A program made the translations under genes and the position numbers. A DNA stretch of 64,000 nt, from the NCBI GenBank assembly GCA_024275955.1, contig JAJRYD010000005.1:1-64000 (forward strand). Direction: 5' to 3'. The notes under the pieces are model-generated. The model was not told the DNA's origin and searched no databases. It worked only from the letters and a program-made list of their open reading frames with translations. This document shows positions 43,999 to 51,760 of this stretch, piece after piece (position 1 is the first letter of the stretch; the number at the start of each line of letters is the position of its first letter). Origin of the DNA: Nitrospirota bacterium (GTDB taxonomy: Bacteria > Nitrospinota_A > UBA7883 > JACRGQ01).

Positions 43999-45237
43999 CT
44001 ATCTGCCCCACACCGCTGGAGGGCCTGGCGTATAAAAAAATGTTTCAGAACCGCGAATAGTGGTCGAAAAAATCAGATTATTGCCGACTAGGTGGTCCCT
44101 TAACTGAAGCTGGGTATCCTCTATCAGATATATCTGGCCAGACGCCGGGTAGCTGGTAGGGGTGGTTGTGGTAGGCAAGGTAAGCGCGTCGGAAGCGGTT
44201 GTCCTGTTTACGATCGTATATGTAGGCAAGCCGGCGTAGTGAATAGTTACATCGACAAAGGTAGGGGCAATCGTGCCAGCGCCTGTTATCACTAGCGCAA
44301 CAGGAAAGTAGATACTGCCGGTAGCGGCGCTCGCCACAGTCAAGCCTGTTCCAGTGGCGCTACCGCCGCCCGTGATAACTGTGCCGGTGGCCAAAACGTC
44401 AACGCCTCCAGCTGTAGTTCCAATACTCATTGTCGCCGTAACGGCAGTTGCCGGAGCTACAGGCATAAACCCGCCGGAAGTGTATGTATACTGGAAGATT
44501 GTCGAATTAATAGCGGTATAAAGCATAATAGTGTTGAGAAGGCCGTCTACTGTGTCATAGCCAAACGCTTTTCTGGCAAAAGCGGCGCCGGGGTGAACAA
44601 TAATGGTAACAGGGTGGAAATACGGTAAATAGTTTATCCTTTTTATCTTAAGCGTGTTGCTCTCTACCATTGTAGCCGCCACCGTTTGATCCCACTCTGC
44701 GGCAAAAGCGGCCGCGGTAGCTAACGCGCCGTTAATAACGTTAGTACAGCCCGGCGAGATGTCGGAGATAATCATCGCCCTTAAGGTAACGCCTGTCGGC
44801 ACCGCTGATGGAATTGTAGCTGACGCGGCGACACCGTTAACCGGCGATAAAGCGGTGTCCTGATCGTACGGTAAACTGCCAACAGTTCCAAACCCAAGCC
44901 AAGCTTCGCCGGAAGGGTCTACCACGAAACGGCGTTGGCACCCATACTCGGTTTCGGCTAGTGATGCCGAAGAGGCGCCTGTCATCAGCGAAATATTGTC
45001 GGCCCATGCTGGCGGGGTTCCGGCAACTCCGATGGCAGATGCCGGGATAGCCCTGTTTTCCAGAAGGTAGTCTATAAGCCCATCGGCTATAGTATCGAGG
45101 TTGCCTTCTTCCGATGTAATTAACGCTCTGTTCATTCTGGTAATGATATTGGGGAGAATCATCGACGAAAGAATAGCAATAACCGCGACTACGCCGATAA
45201 TTTCGATAAGGGTAAACCCTTTGGAATTTTTAAGCAT
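43999..45237 (-). CDS. Large type IV prepilin-like protein
   Basis: A class III signal, MLKNSKGFTLIEIIGVVAVI, predicts cleavage after Gly7 and methylation of Phe8, with the conserved Glu at +5. ATG 45237 is used because it gives the normal short prepilin leader; the frame is open 24 codons further but those lack prepilin character. At 412 aa it is far larger than a major pilin, with a Thr/Ala/Gly-rich beta region (about 290-350) reminiscent of adhesive minor pilins. A hairpin lies just upstream of its ribosome-binding site. mshI follows 6 nt downstream. Confidence 0.85.
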   Translation of the reverse strand: MLKNSKGFTLIEIIGVVAVIAILSSMILPNIITRMNRALITSEEGNLDTIADGLIDYLLENRAIPASAIGVAGTPPAWADNISLMTGASSASLAETEYGCQRRFVVDPSGEAWLGFGTVGSLPYDQDTALSPVNGVAASATIPSAVPTGVTLRAMIISDISPGCTNVINGALATAAAFAAEWDQTVAATMVESNTLKIKRINYLPYFHPVTIIVHPGAAFARKAFGYDTVDGLLNTIMLYTAINSTIFQYTYTSGGFMPVAPATAVTATMSIGTTAGGVDVLATGTVITGGGSATGTGLTVASAATGSIYFPVALVITGAGTIAPTFVDVTIHYAGLPTYTIVNRTTASDALTLPTTTTPTSYPASGQIYLIEDTQLQLRDHLVGNNLIFSTTIRGSETFFYTPGPPAVWGR

Positions 45238-45253
45238 ACGCCCCCCACATAGT

Positions 45254-45294
45254 AAAAAAGCAGGCCACCGACTTATCGCACGGAGACCCGCCTG
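45254..45294 (-). terminator. Hairpin plus T-run directly upstream of the prepilin gene
   Basis: On the minus strand CAGGC (45294-45290) pairs with GCCTG, with an inner CCG/CGG stem, and is followed by CTTTTTT (45260-45254). It lies after the 45338-45862 gene and about 17 nt before the prepilin ATG. It may terminate the upstream gene or attenuate the prepilin. Confidence 0.45.
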
Positions 45295-45337
45295 TTTCAA
45301 AGCAAACAAATTTTATAAAAACCTAATTCCAGCCCGA

Positions 45338-45862
45338 TTATCTCTTTTTGGCACGCGGCTTAACACTGTGCGAAGAACCGATAGTCTTCCCCTGACCGCC
45401 GCTTGCACCAGTTATCGAAGTAGCGCCCGAAGCAGGGCTTGCACCGGACGGTACTATTGAGGTCGACGGACATTCATCCGATATTATATCAAGGGTGTTG
45501 CCGTCAGTTACATCTTGCGCTACATGAGCGTCGTACTCGGCCTGAGTCAGGTCTTTCATTTTTGTATAGCCGCTTACCGTCCTGTGGCAAATTGTGTATG
45601 TAACGACGGTACAGGAACCCAAGTAGTCAACTCCATCTTCCGAATCGTGGCTTCTATGATCGCCAGGCCAATCATCCTCGTCAATCTGCTTTGTCTCATT
45701 CTCAGAATCTGGCTTGTGGCAGATAGTGATTTTAGTGTCGCTATCTTTATCCTTATCTTTGTCATCATCATCACCAGCAACAGCTGTCGAAGCAAACATG
45801 CCCAATGCCAAAAAAAGGACAGGCAGAACCAAAATTGCCAAAGGACCAAACAACTTTCTCAT
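45338..45862 (-). CDS. Exported protein with two ICH-type motifs, inside the pilus cluster
   Basis: The 174-residue protein has a signal peptide (about 1-30, ending STAVAGDD), an Asp/Lys-rich segment and two divergent copies of an ICH motif. Copy one is KITICHKPDSENETKQ with DHRSHDSEDGVDYLGSC; copy two is TYTICHRTVSG with AQDVTDGNTLDIISDEC. Similar ICH-to-GDYLG-C units occur in many secreted proteins of unknown function; the paired Cys and His suggest a disulphide or metal site. GGAG 6 nt before ATG 45862 fixes the start. It lies between mshG and the prepilin, an insertion not part of the standard msh order. Confidence 0.78.
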   Translation of the reverse strand: MRKLFGPLAILVLPVLFLALGMFASTAVAGDDDDKDKDKDSDTKITICHKPDSENETKQIDEDDWPGDHRSHDSEDGVDYLGSCTVVTYTICHRTVSGYTKMKDLTQAEYDAHVAQDVTDGNTLDIISDECPSTSIVPSGASPASGATSITGASGGQGKTIGSSHSVKPRAKKR

Positions 45863-45972
45863 ATCTTTCTCCTTTTCAATTTTGCTCCCGTAACCCACCC
45901 GAAAACATAGTCAACGTAAAAAACACTCTCCATACTACAGCAAGTAAATTATACACTATTGGGCCATATTTT

Positions 45973-47196
45973 CTACCCTACACTGCTCATTAGCGTCATG
46001 ATAGGCATAAATATCGCCAACGCGGTAAAGCCTACTATACCGATCATGGTAATCATTATTGCCGGCTCCACTATGCCGAATACCGTCTTAATAGTTCTTG
46101 GAATAACTTCGTCGTAATAGGACGAAATGCTCTCAAGCGGCGCGCCGAGGTCGCCCGACTGCTCGCCGACAGAAAGCATCATAAGCTCCATAGAGTTAAA
46201 GATATCGTGTTTTCCCATGCTTTCATAAAGCGTCATGCCGCCTTCTATGTCGGCTTTTGCCTCTCTGAGAGCTTTTTCCATTACAAGGTTACCGACAAGC
46301 TCCTGACACAGCTCCAAATTCTGCAATACCGGAATGCCGGCTTTGAACAGCGCCGCAAAGTTGGTGGCGAATTTCGATACAACGAACATTTTATTAAGCT
46401 TTCCGAAAACCGGCAGTTTGAGCTTCATGCTGTCCCACCAAAACGAAAAGCCTTGTGATTTCTTTTTCGCCGCGCCGATAATAAAAGGTATGACAGCGAC
46501 AAACATAAGCGAAACCACGCCGTAGCTTTTGGCAAAATCGCTCACTGCCATAACTATGATAGTAGGCATCGGAAGCTCCACATCTAGGCTTACAAGCAGA
46601 GTAACGAATTTGGGAACCACAAAGGTAAAAAGCAGGCCTATAAACATCACGATAACGATCAACACTGTTACCGGATATATCGTCGCCTGTTTTACGTCGG
46701 ATTTCATGCGCAATACCCATTCCATATAGGCGATAATATCGGCAAATGTTTCAGGCAGACGGCCGCTCTCTTCGCCGGCCCTTATCATGTTGGCTGTGTT
46801 AGAGTCGAAAGCTTTTGGGTGAGCGCTAAAAGAATCTGCAAGGGTTTCGCCGGATTCGACACCATTACAGACTGCGTCTAGAACTTTTCTAAAGTAAGGG
46901 TTGTCAGAGCCTTTCTGCATACCGCGCAAGCCCTCAAGCATAGGAACACCGGCATTCAAGAGCCCTCTAAACTGAATAAAAAAGTCGATAACCTCTCTTG
47001 GCTTTACCGATTCCAGAAACGTGAGCTTAAATTCTTTGCCGCCGACCGAAACAACATCTTCGAGTGAAGAGCTTTCTATAAGAACCTGCCCCATATCGGC
47101 AAGCTGTTCTTCCAGCAAAGATTCGTCAACAGCTACCATACTGCCGGTTATAGACCTGCCGGTATTGTCTAAAGCTCTGTAATTATATTCAGGCAT
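45973..47196 (-). CDS. mshG: MshG inner-membrane platform protein (GspF/PilC family)
   Basis: This polytopic protein forms the rotor or platform on which pilins are assembled. The 407-residue product starts MPEYNYRALDNTGRSITGSM and has two T2SSF repeats, marked by FFIQFRGLLNAGVPMLEGL and FATNFAALFKAGIPVLQNLE, each followed by hydrophobic helices, and a C-terminal membrane anchor (AIMITMIGIVGFTALAIFMP). Length and layout match the family. It follows mshE by 25 nt. Confidence 0.93.
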   Translation of the reverse strand: MPEYNYRALDNTGRSITGSMVAVDESLLEEQLADMGQVLIESSSLEDVVSVGGKEFKLTFLESVKPREVIDFFIQFRGLLNAGVPMLEGLRGMQKGSDNPYFRKVLDAVCNGVESGETLADSFSAHPKAFDSNTANMIRAGEESGRLPETFADIIAYMEWVLRMKSDVKQATIYPVTVLIVIVMFIGLLFTFVVPKFVTLLVSLDVELPMPTIIVMAVSDFAKSYGVVSLMFVAVIPFIIGAAKKKSQGFSFWWDSMKLKLPVFGKLNKMFVVSKFATNFAALFKAGIPVLQNLELCQELVGNLVMEKALREAKADIEGGMTLYESMGKHDIFNSMELMMLSVGEQSGDLGAPLESISSYYDEVIPRTIKTVFGIVEPAIMITMIGIVGFTALAIFMPIMTLMSSVG

Positions 47197-47221
47197 AAAT
47201 AAATAGAACCATCTTAAAAGC

Positions 47222-48895
47222 CTACATCACCACTTTAAGCACTTCATCGACGATGGTACGGCCTTCCAATATTTTCCTAAGTCCGTCTTCCGCCATAGTG
47301 AGCATGCCGTTGGCCCTGCCTACATTCTCTAGTTCTTTTATTCCGTAACTATCTACGATAGCTTTATGAAAGCTGTCGTCTATATGCATTATCTCGTACA
47401 GCCCAAGCCTGCCTGTAAGCCCTATGTTGCTACAGCTGGTACAGCCGGCTCCTTCGTAAACCTTAAAAGCGGTGCCTTCTGGAATTTTGCCCAAAACTTT
47501 AAGCTGGCCGATATCCGGGTTTTTAACCTCTTGCTTGCAATTTTCGCATATTCTCCTAACAAGCCTTTGGCCGACGACCGCCCTTAGCGATGCCGAAAGG
47601 AGGTAAGGCTTTATGCCCATATCGACAAGCCTCGGGATAGCGCCTGCCGCGTTGTTGGTATGCAGGGTAGAGAGAACCAGATGGCCCGTAAGGGCAGACC
47701 TTATCGCAAGCTCGGCCGTTTCGGAGTCGCGAATCTCTCCTACCATTACTATATCCGGGTCTTGCCTTAGTATCGAGCGAAGCCCTGTGGGGAAATCCAT
47801 CCCTACATCTGGGTGAACCTGCGTCTGCCTGATAACCTGAAGGTTAAATTCTATAGGGTCTTCAAGGGTGAGGATAGACCTATCCATCGTGTTGAGGATG
47901 CTAAGCGCCGAGTAGAGCGTGCTTGTTTTGCCGGAACCTGTAGGGCCGGTAACAAGAAGCAGTCCGTTAGGGTTTTTCAAAAGCTCGTTCATGCGGTCTT
48001 CGTCGTCTTTCATAAAGCCGAGCGCGTCAAACTTAAGATCGACATTCAGCTTGTCTAAAATTCTTATTACGATAGCCTCGCCGTTAGATGTCGGCATCGT
48101 CGATATTCTCAGGTCGATAACCCTCGAACCTATCTTGAACGACGCCCTGCCGTCCTGCGACAGACGCTTTTCCGTAATATCGAGGTCGCTTATTATTTTT
48201 ATTCTTGCGGTAAGCGCGGCAGAAAGCGACTTTGGGATAAGCAGGTCTTGGCTTAAAACGCCGTCCACCCTTGTACGGACTCTAAGTATTCGTTCTTCGG
48301 GTTCTATATGTATATCTGTTGCCCGCTTTTTTATAGAGGCAGATATTATCTGGTCGACAAGGGTTATCATCGGCATTATGTCGCCGGTAGCGGCATCTAG
48401 GTTGTCTGCCAGCCCTTTTTCTATTATATGCTCGATAGTCTTTTCTATCGTGCTTTTGTGGGCGAAATGCCTTTCTATAGCCTCCATTATGTCGGTTTTG
48501 GGCGCGGCGACCACCTCGATAGTAAGCCCTGTTTCCTGCCCTACCGCGTCGATCGCGTTTACATCGAGGGCATCCGCCATAGCGACGGTAAGAGTATGCC
48601 CATCTTTTTTAAGCGGAAGCACCTGATGCTGTTTGGCGGTGTCGTACACGATAAGCTTTACCGCATCTATCTCTATAGGGTATGTGCTTAGGTCTACAAG
48701 TTCGGAGAGCGTTTCCTGAGCAAGAAACTTGGCGATAATATCCTGCGAGAGGATCTTAAGCTCCTCCAGAGCATCGCCTAAGTATATCCCTTTTCGCTTA
48801 TGCTCGTTAAGAGCAAGCTTTAGCTGGGCATCGTTTATAAGCCCGGCATCAAGAAGCCTTTGCCCAAGCGGTTTTACCGCTGTTTTTTCCGCCAA
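47222..48895 (-). CDS. mshE: MshE assembly ATPase (GspE/PilB family)
   Basis: The 557-residue hexameric ATPase drives pilus extension. It has an N-terminal MshEN-like region (LGQRLLDAGLINDAQLKLAL, then YLGDALEELKILSQD), Walker A LLVTGPTGSGKTSTLYSAL, the Asp box, Walker B VMVGEIRDSETAELAIRSAL and a zinc site CENC and CTSC. In c-di-GMP-binding MshEN motifs an Arg precedes each LG pair; here Pro and Tyr occupy those places, so binding is uncertain. The TTG start follows GGGGGC by 8 nt. Confidence 0.92.
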   Translation of the reverse strand: MAEKTAVKPLGQRLLDAGLINDAQLKLALNEHKRKGIYLGDALEELKILSQDIIAKFLAQETLSELVDLSTYPIEIDAVKLIVYDTAKQHQVLPLKKDGHTLTVAMADALDVNAIDAVGQETGLTIEVVAAPKTDIMEAIERHFAHKSTIEKTIEHIIEKGLADNLDAATGDIMPMITLVDQIISASIKKRATDIHIEPEERILRVRTRVDGVLSQDLLIPKSLSAALTARIKIISDLDITEKRLSQDGRASFKIGSRVIDLRISTMPTSNGEAIVIRILDKLNVDLKFDALGFMKDDEDRMNELLKNPNGLLLVTGPTGSGKTSTLYSALSILNTMDRSILTLEDPIEFNLQVIRQTQVHPDVGMDFPTGLRSILRQDPDIVMVGEIRDSETAELAIRSALTGHLVLSTLHTNNAAGAIPRLVDMGIKPYLLSASLRAVVGQRLVRRICENCKQEVKNPDIGQLKVLGKIPEGTAFKVYEGAGCTSCSNIGLTGRLGLYEIMHIDDSFHKAIVDSYGIKELENVGRANGMLTMAEDGLRKILEGRTIVDEVLKVVM

Positions 48896-48968
48896 TATAT
48901 ACTGCCCCCAAAGAAACCAAAGATGCGAGGAGCGTCAACGCCGCCCCAGCCTTTAAAAGAAAATCTCC

Positions 48969-49000
48969 GGCTGGCGGCCTGTTAAAACGGGCCACCAGCC
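48969..49000 (-). terminator. Intrinsic terminator-like hairpin after the pilin gene
   Basis: On the minus strand GGCTGG and GGCC pair with GGCC and CCAGCC around a ten-base loop with a single mismatch, followed by GGAGATTTTCTTTT. It lies 31 nt after the pilin stop and before mshE. Partial termination here would make pilin more abundant than the assembly proteins. Confidence 0.6.
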
Positions 49001-49031
49001 GATAAGAATAAAAGCTTCCTAAACCAAACAG

Positions 49032-49745
49032 CTAGTTTATAAGAGCGGAAGCGAGGTAAATGGTCATAGTCCCCTGATCACTCACTCCGCCTTCTGTGCC
49101 GTCCCATTTCACTTTGCCTCTAATACCACTTCTGGCATTAACGGCACCAGCTCCGCTACCTGTTTTACCTCCGTCAATGATATCTTCGATCCTCTCCCAA
49201 TCGGTCTCTGCTACGGCGGCGTAAGTGATAAAAACAACAATCTTGTTATTTGTCGAGCTTATCGTGCCAGTACTAGCAAACGCGAAATCGTTAGTTGTAG
49301 CTGTAACCGCGGTGGTAGTACCAAGCGCAGATATTATCTGCCCGACAGAGCCTATAGAGGTGTGTTTGATAGCATCGAGGTAAGGGCCCTCCCATCTTGC
49401 CCACAACCCGGTAGTAACATTAGAAGCTGTACCTTTTATCCCTATATTCATCAGCTGAAAACCTAAATCGTTAGTAGATGTGGATGTAGCTGTGGTGGTT
49501 ACCGCCAGAGCCGCCACAGGGACGCCGCTTGCGCCAAGTACGTTCAATGTGCCTATATCGGCATACCAGTCGTTAACAGCGGCGGTGTAGGTGCGGATAT
49601 CGGAAGCGAGTGCCGATGCTTTGGAATCTGCAATAGTATCGAACACTTTAGGCGCTACCAGTGCCGCAAGCACGCTTATAACGGCAAGAACGCCGATAAT
49701 TTCTATCATAGTAAAACCAGCTTTACTTTTAAGACTCTTGAACAT
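49032..49745 (-). CDS. Type IV prepilin, likely MSHA-type pilin
   Basis: The class III signal KSKAGFTMIEIIGVLAVISV predicts cleavage after Gly10, with Phe at +1 and Glu at +5. The N-terminal helix continues AALVAPKVFDTIADSKASALASDIRTYT, read here as the conserved pilin spine. The 237-residue product is longer than a typical pilin and has a Thr/Ser-rich middle. It heads the pilus cluster and has its own downstream hairpin, consistent with the major or a major-like pilin. Leader AACCCCCAA-type sequence gives GGGGG about 10 nt before the ATG. Confidence 0.87.
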   Translation of the reverse strand: MFKSLKSKAGFTMIEIIGVLAVISVLAALVAPKVFDTIADSKASALASDIRTYTAAVNDWYADIGTLNVLGASGVPVAALAVTTTATSTSTNDLGFQLMNIGIKGTASNVTTGLWARWEGPYLDAIKHTSIGSVGQIISALGTTTAVTATTNDFAFASTGTISSTNNKIVVFITYAAVAETDWERIEDIIDGGKTGSGAGAVNARSGIRGKVKWDGTEGGVSDQGTMTIYLASALIN

Positions 49746-49809
49746 ATCTATTTAACCCCCAAAAAAAATTAAACTGTTTAAACAAAATTAATAATACAGG
49801 AAATCTACG

Positions 49810-50145
49810 CTATCTCTTTTCCTTCGTGTAAACTCCAACAAAAAACAGACCGACTGCTATGCCGAAAAAGTAAGGCCGCAACAAAACCGTAACCAAGCGG
49901 AACATCTCAAGCTTGTCCGGCACCGCCGCCTCTGCGCCACTATTGTAACAGAAGTCAAAAACTTTGCCAGCATAACTTATCGCCCGATTATTTGTGGCAG
50001 ATTCCCCTCTTTTTGCAAAGCGGGAGGAGAGTGGTTCTTGCTTGGTAACCATTCCGAAGTTCGACAGGCTCACGCCGCCCTCCCTTCTTATAAAGGGAAA
50101 GGTTTCTACGGCAATTCCCGTAAGTAGCCGCTCCTGATAAAGCAT
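49810..50145 (-). CDS. Doubtful ORF, possible remnant of a small membrane protein
   Basis: The frame encodes 111 residues. The last 60, with KLEMFRLVTVLLRPYFFGIA then a hydrophobic end and KEKR, look like a real membrane-anchored C-terminus. The first half overlaps a GC-rich dispersed-repeat-like stretch (about 49999-50100) and looks non-natural. No ribosome-binding site precedes the ATG. It could be a gene whose 5' end was replaced by repeat DNA. No family is recognised. Confidence 0.3.
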   Translation of the reverse strand: MLYQERLLTGIAVETFPFIRREGGVSLSNFGMVTKQEPLSSRFAKRGESATNNRAISYAGKVFDFCYNSGAEAAVPDKLEMFRLVTVLLRPYFFGIAVGLFFVGVYTKEKR

Positions 50146-50149
50146 GTTT

Positions 50150-50311
50150 TTAGCGTGGCAAGGTTTTGTAACTGACCTTCCTGTTCAGTTTTCTGCCGAT
50201 AAATCTTCGTAAAACCGCCAGCCAAAAAGAAAAAACAAGAAAGCCCTTCAGTAGCTTTCTCATATTATGCCCCGCACCGCAGAGAACGGCGTTCATCTTG
50301 TCGCCCTCTTT
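50150..50311 (-). pseudogene. IS5-type transposase, C-terminal remnant
   Basis: The minus-strand frame ending at 50150 reads KEGDKMNAVLCGAGHNMRKL, then a hydrophobic and basic end. This is the characteristic C-terminus of IS5-family transposases (KG.(D/E)GD..NAVL...G.N). The frame is cut exactly at the left end of repeat copy 5 (50312), and no transposase sequence resumes on the far side. The catalytic DDE residues are therefore missing and the element is dead. Confidence 0.7.
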
Positions 50312-50440
50312 GGGGCTGTTGCCGAATGGCATAAATTCGATTTTCCCACAAATCGCCAATCGCTAAAACCTCTGTTTTTAAGAAGTTAGAAAATGAGCTT
50401 TTCTTTAAAATGCTCAAAAAACTCTTTTGGAAACAGTCCC
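50312..50440 (+). mobile_element. MITE-like repeat, copy 5, abutting the transposase remnant
   Basis: A 129-bp copy with ends GGGGCTGTTGCC and AAACAGTCCC. Flanks TCTTT and ATAAT do not match, so the target duplication is lost, as expected if a deletion or recombination removed one flank. Its left end touches the truncated transposase frame. Confidence 0.87.
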
Positions 50441-50848
50441 ATAATCGTTTAAACAATAAACGGCTTTTTGTAGGAACGACATAAGTAGCGTAGACATTCC
50501 TGTCTGCGATTGTCCCGCAGGGGCAACAGACTTGGCGGTGTCGCACTAAAATCGGATGAACAACATGTAAAAATGCCCGTTCCACCGCAAAACGAGCTTC
50601 CTAACTTTTTCAATAACCGCGAATTTCTACGAGCCGAAGTTAAAGCGCAAACCAAATCCCCTCATTTACCGCCTACGGTAGCTAAAGCGCCTACCCCTGT
50701 ATTATCTAATTCCATCAATACTGCCTGAATCCGCAGACAAGAACCCCCGCTATTGATTGAAATTCCAAAAAAGGCAGGGAGCAAGTTGTCTGCGCTCTGC
50801 GTCTGCCGTCTGCGAGAACCGGCATAAGATACTTTGGAATCTCCCTTC
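50441..50848. other. Gene-free, probably decayed stretch
   Basis: These 408 bases between repeat copy 5 and the zinc-ribbon gene contain several short frames without ribosome-binding sites or recognisable sequence. A GTTTAAAC palindrome at about 50447-50454 and the repetitive-looking AT/GC mixture suggest old mobile DNA. Nothing functional is identified. Confidence 0.5.
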
Positions 50849-51571
50849 TCATTTTGCGTAAAACTTTCCAAAGCTGTTAAGCTCTATCATCTGCATAATC
50901 TCCGCTTCGGTGATTCTCCGGCTATAGTCGCATTTTTTTATACCAACAAGCTGGTTCCACTTATACTCTATCCCCTCGTAGCTAAAAGCGGTCATACGAC
51001 ACTCTCTAACCTTCTTTTGGCCGGCAGACTTATATTCATAAACCGTTCTCGCTATATAATGCCCGTTTTGCGAGTCGCGCCAGACAATATCGGTGCTAAT
51101 ATGCTTAAACGATTTCGGGTCGCCTATACCTGTTTTGACTATCCCCTTAGAGGCATCGCGGAACTTTTGGTCAGGATGAAGAGTCGCGTAATCTATCACC
51201 TTTAGAACGGTAAATACGAGAAGAGAATAAAGTAGAATCCTTTTCCAGTTCAAGAGATAGAGAACCGAGAAAAGAAGCTTATCCCAGTTCCTTTTGCTGT
51301 CGGTCTCCTGCTGTTTTTTTTCTGGTTTTTTATTATCCGATGTTTCTTTAGGCTCTGGCTTGGCATTGCCGTCCAGATAAAAACTATCGCCGTAGATAAG
51401 CTGGCCGCAGTCGCACTTTAGTTCGTCGATATCCTGTCCGCAATCGCATCCGGCAAACTCGGCCTCTAACGAAAATGTGTCATTTTCCCCGCAGTTGGGG
51501 CATGCCAACGCCCCTTCTTCGCCGCACCCAAAACATTTATAAAAGACCGACCTGTTATACTCAACCGCCAA
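50849..51571 (-). CDS. Zinc-ribbon protein with one membrane helix
   Basis: The N-terminal part has four or more Cys pairs (FYKCFGCGEEGALACPNCGE, then GCDCGQ and KCDCGQ), consistent with two zinc ribbons. A charged linker, one membrane helix (about residues 125-145 of this start) and a C-terminal domain (GDPKSFKHISTDIVWRD, then ARTVYEYKSAGQKKVRECRM) follow, which resembles domains on the outer side of the membrane in hypothetical lipoproteins. The start is uncertain: TTG 51571 after GGGG is used; a TTG at 51652 is also in frame. Function unknown. Confidence 0.68.
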   Translation of the reverse strand: MAVEYNRSVFYKCFGCGEEGALACPNCGENDTFSLEAEFAGCDCGQDIDELKCDCGQLIYGDSFYLDGNAKPEPKETSDNKKPEKKQQETDSKRNWDKLLFSVLYLLNWKRILLYSLLVFTVLKVIDYATLHPDQKFRDASKGIVKTGIGDPKSFKHISTDIVWRDSQNGHYIARTVYEYKSAGQKKVRECRMTAFSYEGIEYKWNQLVGIKKCDYSRRITEAEIMQMIELNSFGKFYAK

Positions 51572-51760
51572 ACTAACACCCCGCCGGAAAAGAAAGAAAA
51601 CTCCCACCGTCCACTTTTTATACCATGCCTTTGTAGCTGTATAAGAGCCCAAAATCCGGTTTTTCGGGTATTTGCGTTTTTATCAAGCTATAATCTCTGA
51701 CATGAAACGTTGCCCAAAAACAGCCCTGCCTAGAAGAATAACAGGAAAACGATACAACGT

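Noticed and set aside
45238-45337. Cyclic-di-GMP (GEMM) riboswitch before the prepilin
   Set aside because: Considered because such switches control pilin genes, but the conserved GEMM core was not found; only a simple hairpin is visible.
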